A stretch of 10,523 nt of DNA from HGM10836 sp045580645 (GTDB lineage: Bacteria; Bacillota_I; Bacilli_A; RF39; UBA660), in assembly GCA_045580645.1 (NCBI GenBank), contig JAZNOG010000051.1:1-10523 (forward strand), in the 5' to 3' direction. The notes below the pieces were generated by a model. It was not told where the DNA came from. It saw nothing but the letters and a program-made list of their open reading frames with translations, and searched no databases. Below, one piece after another: positions 6,565 to 10,523 of the stretch (position 1 is the stretch's first letter; each line of letters begins with the position of its first letter). A program made the translations under genes and the position numbers.

Positions 6565-7560
6565 TTAGTTATTTGAGCCTATTAAAGTCTTTACTTCTTT
6601 TAGTTTTTTCTCCAATAATCTCTTATCTATTAGTTTTAATTTATATTCTGAAATTAATGTTTGCGAGGTGTTTTTACTTATTGAGTATTCTACAACTTCT
6701 TTATCTTTAGAACTACATAAAATTATTCCTACACTTGGATTTTCATTTTCTCTTTTAACATCCCTATCTAATGCTTCTAAATATAAGTTCATCTTACCTA
6801 AATATTCTGCTTTATATTCGCCCAATTTTAATTCGAATGCAACCAAGCAAGATAATTCACGATTATAAAATAATAAATCTATAAAAAAATCATGATTACC
6901 AACTTGCACTCTATACTCTTTTCCCATAAAAGTAAATTCTTTTCCAATTTCTAAAATAAAATCTTTAATATTATTTATAATAGAGTTTTTGAAATCATTT
7001 TCCGAAAATTCTTCTGGTAGATCTAAAAATTCTAAACTATAAGTATCTAGTATTCTAGTATTAGGATAATCATTTTCATCAATAGTTTTAGTTACAGTAG
7101 GTAATTGTTTTCCCTCTGATAATAAATACCTTTGGTAATATGATGATGATATTTGCCTATCTAATTGTCTTTTTGAATATTTATTTTTAACCGCTAATTG
7201 TAAATAAAAATGTCTTTCCTTCATTTCTTTTGAACCACTTAAAATTAACAAATTATTTGTCCAAGACAATTGCGTCACCAGTGGTGTCGCAATCTCATCA
7301 TCTTTATAAGTTTTATAAAATTGAACCATTCTTTCTATATTTCTTTTAGTAAATCCTTTAATATTTGGATGATTATTTTTCATAAATTCTGCAGCTCTTG
7401 TAGTTATCTTATCACCATACTTGCTATTTTGTTGTAAATCATATAAAAATTTGCCAACATCTAAATACATTAAAATTAATTCTTCATTTATTTTTACAAA
7501 TGCATTATTTTTTCTTTGTTCTATCAATTCAATTATTTTATTAAAATTTTCATCTAACAT
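6565..7560 (-). CDS. DUF1016/YhcG-type PDDEXK nuclease-domain protein
   Basis: A 331-aa, apparently full-length member of the DUF1016 family. The N-terminal DUF1016_N region (about 1-150) shows the family pattern NEELILMYLDVGKFLYDL, then GFTKRNIERMVQFYKTY and TQLSWTNNLLIL. The C-terminal YhcG domain is a PDDEXK-type nuclease fold: the likely catalytic residues are D228 (FFIDLLFY) and E243/K245 (VAFELKLG), followed by KMNLYLEALD. Such proteins are thought to act on DNA in recombination, repair or defence, and are frequent in mobile and restriction-type regions; the precise reaction is unknown. Here it stands alone, with no methylase or HsdS beside it. ATG 7560 has only a weak ribosome site (GGATAG, with GGAG further upstream). 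A 44-codon minus-strand frame upstream overlaps its first 11 nt, so coupling is possible. Confidence 0.9.
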   Translation of the reverse strand: MLDENFNKIIELIEQRKNNAFVKINEELILMYLDVGKFLYDLQQNSKYGDKITTRAAEFMKNNHPNIKGFTKRNIERMVQFYKTYKDDEIATPLVTQLSWTNNLLILSGSKEMKERHFYLQLAVKNKYSKRQLDRQISSSYYQRYLLSEGKQLPTVTKTIDENDYPNTRILDTYSLEFLDLPEEFSENDFKNSIINNIKDFILEIGKEFTFMGKEYRVQVGNHDFFIDLLFYNRELSCLVAFELKLGEYKAEYLGKMNLYLEALDRDVKRENENPSVGIILCSSKDKEVVEYSISKNTSQTLISEYKLKLIDKRLLEKKLKEVKTLIGSNN

Positions 7561-7707
7561 AATTATCTATCCAACTCCATTCTATCTCACTATATATTTT
7601 TTTACACCAATTACCTCCAATAACTTTTTGTAATTTATCATTTTCCTCCTCATATATATTATTCGCAAGAAAAAATGAATTCACCTAGTATAAATTTATT
7701 TTTTTAC

Positions 7708-7735
7708 AAAAAAATACCTAATCTTTTGATTAGAT
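7708..7735 (-). terminator. Minus-strand intrinsic terminator upstream of the DUF1016 gene
   Basis: Stem ATCTAATC / GATTAGGT (plus-strand 7728-7735 and 7716-7723; 8 pairs with one G-U) with a 4-nt loop, then an A and seven U ending in the U7GUAAA tail. No minus-strand gene ends close by; the nearest is hsp20, 420 nt upstream. It is either a backup for hsp20 read-through or the end of an unseen minus-strand RNA. Confidence 0.75.
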
Positions 7736-7845
7736 ATTAATATATGTTTTTAAAATTTATTATTCTTACTATTTTGATACAAAAATATAAATCAAACATT
7801 ATTTTTTGATATCTAATTCAGTAATTAAATTTCACTCTTTGTCAT

Positions 7846-7873
7846 TTGACTTATTTATTCATATATTTATAAT
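7846..7873 (+). promoter_or_regulatory. Plus-strand promoter of the small hydrophobic peptide mRNA
   Basis: TTGACT (7846-7851), 16-bp spacer, TATAAT (7868-7873). It is among the closest matches to consensus in the window and the only strong promoter found pointing right. Predicted start is near 7880, immediately before GGAGG at 7881-7885. Confidence 0.7.
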
Positions 7874-7938
7874 TATCAGTGGAGGATTTAAAGTTCTTGA
7901 TGCCTATCTCTTTATTACTAAATAAAAAGGTGTTGAAA

Positions 7939-8037
7939 ATGAGTAAAAGATTGTTTGTTATAAAACTTCTTAGAAACATTAACATCATATTATTACTCCT
8001 AATAATACTCGTTATAGCAATAAAAAAAGGCATCTAA
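7939..8037 (+). CDS. Small hydrophobic peptide, candidate type I toxin (32 aa)
   Basis: ATG 7939 follows AAGGTG (7927-7932) by 6 nt. It encodes a 32-residue peptide with a basic N-terminus (MSKRLFVIKLLRN), one hydrophobic helix (about 14-28, INIILLLLIILVIAI) and a basic KKGI end. Size, single span and flanking lysines/arginines are those of membrane-active type I toxins (TxpA, BsrG, Fst, Ldr-like), but the sequence matches none I know. It has its own promoter (7846-7873) and terminator (8063-8105), giving an mRNA of about 225 nt, and is the only supported plus-strand gene in the window. The frame is open upstream to GTG 7879 and ATG 7900, which would give 52 or 46 aa, but the ribosome site favours 7939. 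A spurious ORF is the alternative, made less likely by the complete transcription unit around it. Confidence 0.55.
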   Translation: MSKRLFVIKLLRNINIILLLLIILVIAIKKGI

Positions 8038-8046
8038 TCGTTAGAT
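8022..8046 (-). terminator. Minus-strand intrinsic terminator (hsp20 and/or antisense RNA)
   Basis: Perfect 6-bp stem ATCTAA / TTAGAT (plus-strand 8032-8037, 8041-8046; loop of 3), followed on the minus strand by GCC and seven U (A run 8022-8028). It overlaps the last codons and stop of the plus-strand peptide gene. It is the first plausible terminator after the hsp20 stop at 8156. Confidence 0.65.
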
Positions 8047-8062
8047 TAAATGTCCAACCCTT

Positions 8063-8105
8063 GAGGTAGGCATTTAAGATATCGGATTTAAATACCTCCC
8101 TTTTT
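8063..8105 (+). terminator. Plus-strand terminator of the small peptide mRNA
   Basis: Left arm GAGGT (8063-8067), 4-nt bulge, ATTTAA (8072-8077); right arm TTAAAT then ACCTC (8088-8098), giving 11 pairs. It is followed by CC and five T (8101-8105). This marks the end of a rightward transcript beginning near 7880. Confidence 0.6.
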
Positions 8106-8109
8106 AATT

Positions 8110-8130
8110 TATGTAAGTTTTACTTACATA
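8110..8130. repeat. Perfect 9-bp palindrome (hairpin or operator)
   Basis: TATGTAAGT (8110-8118), TTT, ACTTACATA (8122-8130). Neither strand has a U tract after it, so it is not a terminator. It sits at the predicted start of the candidate antisense RNA, where it could be a stabilising 5' hairpin or a repressor operator. Confidence 0.7.
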
Positions 8131-8133
8131 TTC

Positions 8134-8163
8134 ATAATATCATATAATGTTTTTTTTATTCAA
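8134..8163 (-). promoter_or_regulatory. Possible minus-strand promoter of the antisense RNA
   Basis: TTGAAT (8158-8163, overlapping the last codons of hsp20), 18-bp spacer, TATTAT (8134-8139). It is a moderate match with a slightly long spacer; in DNA this AT-rich, a chance match cannot be excluded. Confidence 0.35.
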
Positions 8164-8542
8164 TTACTATTTTCTTTTTAGTTTCAATTTCTTCTTTTTT
8201 AGGAACAATAACTTTTAAAATACCATTATTAAATTCTGCCTTGATATTATCTTCATCTACTTCACCTAAATAGAATTTACGAGAAGTTACATAAGAACTT
8301 CTTTCTTTTCTAATGTAATTTTTATTTTCATCATCAACATTTTCTTCATGTGAAGCAGAAATAGTTAAATAACCTTTGTCTAAATCAATATCAATATCCT
8401 CTTTACTAAATCCTGGGATATCCATTTCTATAAAGTATTTGTTATCCTTTTCATAAATATCACATTTCATATTATTTGATCTTACTGGTTCCAAATCATC
8501 AAAGAAATCATCTAAAAAGAATCTTCTTGGCATTAAATTCAT
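8156..8542 (-). CDS. Small heat-shock protein, Hsp20/alpha-crystallin family
   Basis: A 128-aa ATP-independent holdase chaperone that binds unfolding proteins in the cytoplasm and hands them to DnaK/GroEL-type systems. A short N-terminal arm (MNLMPRRFFLDDFFDDL) precedes the alpha-crystallin domain (about 23-115), with the motifs DIPGFSKEDIDI and the family signature AEFNNGILKVIVPK. The C-terminal KKIVIE supplies the I-x-I/V type anchor used in oligomer assembly. The length is at the short end for bacterial Hsp20. ATG 8542 follows GGAGG (8551-8555) by 8 nt; the second in-frame ATG (8533) is too far from it. A sigma-A promoter overlapping a CIRCE element predicts HrcA-repressed, heat-inducible expression as a single-gene unit. 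Confidence 0.95.
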   Translation of the reverse strand: MNLMPRRFFLDDFFDDLEPVRSNNMKCDIYEKDNKYFIEMDIPGFSKEDIDIDLDKGYLTISASHEENVDDENKNYIRKERSSYVTSRKFYLGEVDEDNIKAEFNNGILKVIVPKKEEIETKKKIVIE

Positions 8543-8566
8543 TTTTTATTCCTCCTTATGTATTTA

Positions 8567-8594
8567 ATTATACTCATATTTTAGCACTTGTCAA
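8567..8594 (-). promoter_or_regulatory. Sigma-A promoter of hsp20
   Basis: Minus-strand -35 TTGACA (8589-8594, exact consensus), 16-bp spacer, -10 TATAAT (8567-8572, exact consensus). The -35 lies within the CIRCE element, so bound HrcA would block RNA polymerase. Confidence 0.85.
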
Positions 8595-8607
8595 GAGCGA
8601 GTGCCAA
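8581..8607. promoter_or_regulatory. CIRCE operator (HrcA binding site)
   Basis: TTAGCACTT (8581-8589), N9, GAGTGCCAA (8599-8607), against the CIRCE consensus TTAGCACTC-N9-GAGTGCTAA: 16 of 18 arm positions match. HrcA represses class I heat-shock genes from this site; it more often precedes groESL or dnaK than hsp20. Confidence 0.92.
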
Positions 8608-8647
8608 TTATTTTTATTTTATTTCTTTATTAGTTTACACTTAAAAG

Positions 8648-8675
8648 AAAAAAGTATGCATTAAATATGCATACT
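8648..8675 (-). terminator. Intrinsic terminator of the 224-aa gene
   Basis: 9-bp perfect stem AGTATGCAT (8653-8661) / ATGCATACT (8667-8675) with a 5-nt loop and six U (A run 8648-8653), 4 nt after the stop codon. It separates this gene from the hsp20 promoter region. Confidence 0.85.
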
Positions 8676-8679
8676 AATA

Positions 8680-9354
8680 TTAAACTGAACAAACTACTTT
8701 TAATTGTTTATTTTCAATAATAATATAACTACAATCGCCTTTATTCAAATCAACATTTAATTTTATTGCTGCTTCTGTCATGGTTAAAGTTTTTTCATTT
8801 TCTATATCATAAAAATAAGTATATTTAAATAAACCTCCTCCTGAAGCAGGCATCGCAGTGCCACCTTCTGGAACTTTAGAATAAATATATAAAACCAATA
8901 CATTATTTTTTGTTAAATATAAGTAATCAATCGTCGAACCCTTATCCATACAAGTGAAACTTGATTCATTGGTTTGAGCCCGACATGCCGGATGAGAATA
9001 AGTTCTAGGAAGCACCTCATTTAAAATTTTCGTATTTAACTCATCAATATTTTTAGAATTTCCAACAATCTTAGGCAGTTTTACTTTAAATTCTTTGTAA
9101 TAATCATCTATATAATTTACTGCATCTGTTACAGAAATATTTGTATTATTACCTATTTCTCCATCATTAGCAGTATTATCATTTGTTTCATTATTTACAT
9201 TATCATTATTATCTATTTGTTCATTATTATTATTATCATTAAAAATTAATCCTTTATCACAAGCAATGTAAAAACATAATCCCGCTATTACTGCCAAAAG
9301 GACAATAATAATTACTGTGCTTATATTTGATTTTTTATTATTTAATTCATTCAT
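8680..9354 (-). CDS. Membrane-anchored extracytoplasmic protein, DUF4163/DUF3298-like C-terminus
   Basis: A 224-aa protein. One N-terminal hydrophobic segment (about 11-31, ending AGLCFYIACDKG) is followed by an Asn/Asp-rich low-complexity linker (about 39-72) and a C-terminal domain (73-224), presumably outside the membrane. That domain has LPKIVGNSKNIDELNTKI, then LVLYIYSKVPEGGTAM and YFYDIENEKTLTMTEA, a pattern weakly resembling the DUF4163/DUF3298 region of RsiV and PdaC (by eye, uncertain). Four cysteines (C124, C135, C208, C222) could form two disulfides. There is no convincing lipobox. AAGGAG (9363-9369 region) abuts an in-frame ATG at 9363 with no spacing, so the ATG at 9354 (9 nt away) is chosen. 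Its N-terminus is a paralog of the 279-aa gene next to it. It has its own promoter and terminator. Confidence 0.85.
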   Translation of the reverse strand: MNELNNKKSNISTVIIIVLLAVIAGLCFYIACDKGLIFNDNNNNEQIDNNDNVNNETNDNTANDGEIGNNTNISVTDAVNYIDDYYKEFKVKLPKIVGNSKNIDELNTKILNEVLPRTYSHPACRAQTNESSFTCMDKGSTIDYLYLTKNNVLVLYIYSKVPEGGTAMPASGGGLFKYTYFYDIENEKTLTMTEAAIKLNVDLNKGDCSYIIIENKQLKVVCSV

Positions 9355-9375
9355 ATTTTTCATCTCCTTATTTTA

Positions 9376-9404
9376 ATTATATAACACATAACTTTTCTTT
9401 TAAA
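9376..9404 (-). promoter_or_regulatory. Probable promoter of the 224-aa gene
   Basis: Minus-strand -10 TATAAT (9376-9381), 17-bp spacer, weak -35 TTTAAA (9399-9404). A (TTA)6 repeat lies directly upstream of the -35, where an UP element would be. Confidence 0.55.
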
Positions 9405-9406
9405 GT

Positions 9407-9424
9407 TTATTATTATTATTATTA
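9407..9424. repeat. (TTA)6 microsatellite
   Basis: Six perfect tandem TTA units in the intergenic region, 3 bp upstream of the -35 of the 224-aa gene and 12 bp from the terminator of the 279-aa gene. Confidence 0.9.
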
Positions 9425-9437
9425 TGTTTTACACTAT

Positions 9438-9535
9438 TTTACAAAAAAAGAATAGTTTCCTATTCTTAAAACATATCTTTGTTCAACATGAAATTTACAA
9501 TTATTTTATTCTTTTTAATGAATCAAAAATATAAT
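9438..9535. repeat. 98-bp direct repeat, copy 1 (gene end plus terminator)
   Basis: Identical to 10426-10523 except at one base (C9460 versus T10448). It holds the last 11 codons and stop of the 279-aa gene (YIFDSLKRIK), about 30 nt of 3' UTR and the terminator. The second copy is cut by the window edge, so the true repeat may be longer. Confidence 0.95.
9441..9467 (-). terminator. Intrinsic terminator of the 279-aa gene
   Basis: 8-bp perfect stem AAGAATAG / CTATTCTT (plus-strand 9448-9455, 9460-9467). In RNA the loop is GAAA (GNRA type), and seven U follow, ending in the U7GUAAAA tail. Confidence 0.9.
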
Positions 9536-10340
9536 TTCCTTCACTATCTTTAATAAATGTCCATTTATAAGCACTAAAATCTTGAAAATTACCAGAATTA
9601 ATTTCAAAGTTCTTTAATTCATCAAAAGTGCCTGTCTTATATACTTGTGTTTTGTTATAGTCTTTGTAAATAGTTACTATTGTATCATCTTCTTCAGAAT
9701 CTCCATAATCATAGCCAAATCTTCCAAAACTTTGATATACATAGTATTTATTATCTTCATTTCTATAATCAAAATTATAGGTAACTACATCTGGAGAACA
9801 TCCTCCACCACATGCAAAACTATAAGTATATATTTTTTGATTCTCATTATAAGTATAAATAGGACATCCTGCCAAACTTTTGTGGTTTATATTTTTAGTT
9901 TCACCAAACAATTTATAAATATGTTGTTCAACAGTTTGTGCAGAAATTTTTTTACTTGATTCTGGACCTTCGGCTACTTTCCAAATTGAATACAATGACA
10001 AAAGCAATTTATCATCTACGGAAATAGTAGAATTATCCAAATTATTCATATATAAATTTTCTATTATTGGAGGAAAACATCCATATTCACCTCTACTTAA
10101 AATTTTTATATTTTCATTTAATGCATCAATTATCTTAGAATCAGTAAGTTCTATACCTTCTACATGTATCTCATCATTGGTTTGCACATTATTTCCATTA
10201 TCATTATTATTTACTTCTTCATTATTATCGCTATTAAATATTAATCCTTTATCATATGCAATATAAAAACATAATCCCGCTATTACAAGCAATATAATAA
10301 TAGTTATTGTAAGCATTATATTTATTTTTTTATTATCCAT
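9501..10340 (-). CDS. Membrane-anchored Cys-containing extracytoplasmic protein (hypothetical)
   Basis: A 279-aa protein with no family I recognise. An N-terminal signal anchor (about 8-28, LLVIAGLCFYIAYDKGLIF) is followed by an Asn-rich linker (about 36-56) and a C-terminal domain of about 220 residues. That domain has C88 (EYGCFPP), C159 (LAGCPIY) and C177/C181 (FACGGGCSPD), probably outside the membrane and possibly disulfide-bonded, and aromatic-rich strands (YYVYQSFGRFGYDYGD). The frame reaches a GTG at 10346, but AGGAGG (10351-10356) lies 10 nt from ATG 10340 and only 4 nt from the GTG, so the ATG is preferred. The first 30 residues closely match those of the 224-aa neighbour, also at DNA level. 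The last codons and terminator are repeated almost exactly at the end of the next gene, beyond the window edge. It has its own promoter and terminator. Confidence 0.85.
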   Translation of the reverse strand: MDNKKINIMLTITIIILLVIAGLCFYIAYDKGLIFNSDNNEEVNNNDNGNNVQTNDEIHVEGIELTDSKIIDALNENIKILSRGEYGCFPPIIENLYMNNLDNSTISVDDKLLLSLYSIWKVAEGPESSKKISAQTVEQHIYKLFGETKNINHKSLAGCPIYTYNENQKIYTYSFACGGGCSPDVVTYNFDYRNEDNKYYVYQSFGRFGYDYGDSEEDDTIVTIYKDYNKTQVYKTGTFDELKNFEINSGNFQDFSAYKWTFIKDSEGNYIFDSLKRIK

Positions 10341-10370
10341 ATTCACAACTCCTCCTATTTCTTTATTTTT

Positions 10371-10398
10371 ATTATACTACATAGAATTATTATATCAA
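10371..10398 (-). promoter_or_regulatory. Promoter of the 279-aa gene
   Basis: Minus-strand -35 TTGATA (10393-10398), 16-bp spacer, -10 TATAAT (10371-10376), placed 14 nt before the AGGAGG ribosome site. Confidence 0.75.
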
Positions 10399-10430
10399 AA
10401 GTTAATTATTTTATTATATGTAAACTTTAC

Positions 10431-10455
10431 AAAAAAAGAATAGTTTCTTATTCTT
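10431..10455 (-). terminator. Terminator of the partial third paralog
   Basis: Same hairpin as at 9441-9467, but the single base difference (T10448) breaks the loop-closing pair, leaving 7 bp before the seven-U tail (A run 10431-10437). Confidence 0.8.
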
Positions 10456-10488
10456 AAAACATATCTTTGTTCAACATGAAATTTACAA

Positions 10489-10523
10489 TTATTTTATTCT
10501 TTTTAATGAATCAAAAATATAAT
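10489..10523 (-). CDS. Partial C-terminus of a third paralog (5' part outside window)
   Basis: The repeat contains a TAA stop at 10489-10491 and in-frame codons for YIFDSLKRIK, identical to the C-terminus of the 279-aa protein. Only 10 full codons are inside the window. It indicates that the tandem array continues to the right. Confidence 0.7.
   Translation of the reverse strand, partial: YIFDSLKRIK

Larger units (their letters stand above)
8022..8128 (-). ncRNA. Candidate antisense RNA (antitoxin) to the small peptide mRNA
   Basis: Inferred from signals only. The minus-strand promoter at 8134-8163 would start RNA near 8128, opening with the hairpin TATGTAAGT / ACTTACATA (8110-8130), and it could end at the hairpin plus U7 at 8022-8046. 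The RNA of about 105 nt would be complementary to roughly the last 84 nt of the plus-strand mRNA, from the final codons through its terminator. 3'-end overlap is the arrangement of TxpA/RatA and BsrG/SR4. The alternative is that these signals belong only to the 3' end of hsp20. Confidence 0.35.
10426..10523. repeat. 98-bp direct repeat, copy 2 (cut by window edge)
   Basis: Matches 9438-9535 at 97 of 98 bases, offset 988 bp, and runs to the last base of the window. Confidence 0.95.

Noticed and set aside
6668..6868. 66-codon plus-strand ORF inside the DUF1016 gene
   Set aside because: Antisense shadow of a well-supported coding region.
7421..7633. 70-codon plus-strand ORF over the start of the DUF1016 gene
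   Set aside because: Antisense shadow with no ribosome site; composition follows from AT-rich DNA.
7851..8033. 60-codon minus-strand ORF (MPFFIAITSII...)
   Set aside because: No ribosome site before its ATG; it runs antisense to the small peptide gene and its promoter, and its hydrophobic look is a mirror of that gene.
8476..8664. 62-codon plus-strand ORF across the hsp20 start and promoter
   Set aside because: Antisense to hsp20 and its CIRCE/promoter region; no ribosome site or promoter in that sense.
8680..9354. Lipoprotein signal (Cys in AGLCFYIAC)
   Set aside because: Leu or Ala-Cys context does not fit a lipobox well, and the second Cys is Tyr in the paralog; a signal anchor is more likely.
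9645..9959. 104-codon plus-strand ORF inside the 279-aa gene
   Set aside because: Antisense to a gene with promoter, ribosome site and terminator; Ile/Ser/Phe-rich shadow.
1..10523. CRISPR array, tRNA/rRNA genes, insertion sequence or att site
   Set aside because: No regularly spaced short repeats, no tRNA-like GGTTCRA arms in context, no transposase fragment or terminal inverted repeats seen. The only long repeat is the 98-bp gene-end duplication.

Overview
The window is very AT-rich, uses strong Shine-Dalgarno sites (GGAGG/GAGGTG) and carries a CIRCE heat-shock operator, so it looks like chromosomal DNA of a low-GC Bacillota-type bacterium, probably an uncultured gut-type lineage near the Bacilli/Mollicutes boundary (inference). 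The code appears standard: every tryptophan codon I checked is TGG, and every confident stop is TAA or TAG, so this is not a Mycoplasma with TGA = Trp. All confident genes lie on the minus strand, so transcription runs from high to low coordinates.

Layout, left to right. 26-55 is the terminator after obg. 207-1478 is the ribosome-assembly GTPase Obg, with its own promoter. 1603-4057 is one transcription unit: a broken RhuM-family gene carrying the promoter, then mtaB (tRNA ms2t6A methylthiotransferase), a 171-aa single-pass membrane protein and a 72-aa acidic protein. 4148-4885 is a Glu-rich membrane-anchored coiled-coil protein. 4989-6377 is a COG2509-type FAD-dependent dehydrogenase with a Cys cluster. 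6565-7560 is a DUF1016/YhcG-type PDDEXK nuclease. 7561-8155 has no conventional gene. 8156-8542 is a small heat-shock protein under CIRCE control. 8680-10523 is a tandem array of membrane-anchored extracytoplasmic proteins (two complete, a third cut by the window edge) sharing N-terminal anchors and near-identical gene ends.

The most interesting stretch is 7840-8165. A plus-strand promoter, a 32-codon hydrophobic peptide with a good ribosome binding site, and a plus-strand terminator form a small mRNA of about 225 nt. Its 5' end (GGAGG region) is complementary to its 3' end. A minus-strand promoter, 5' hairpin and terminator could make an antisense RNA of about 105 nt overlapping the 3' end of that mRNA. 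This is the architecture of a type I toxin-antitoxin locus, but I do not recognise the peptide. The locus lies next to a DUF1016 nuclease; that family and RhuM are both common in accessory or defence-type regions.

Several reading frames can be extended upstream to a GTG that is really part of the Shine-Dalgarno GAGGTG, or to an ATG abutting it. In those cases I give the downstream ATG as the start.
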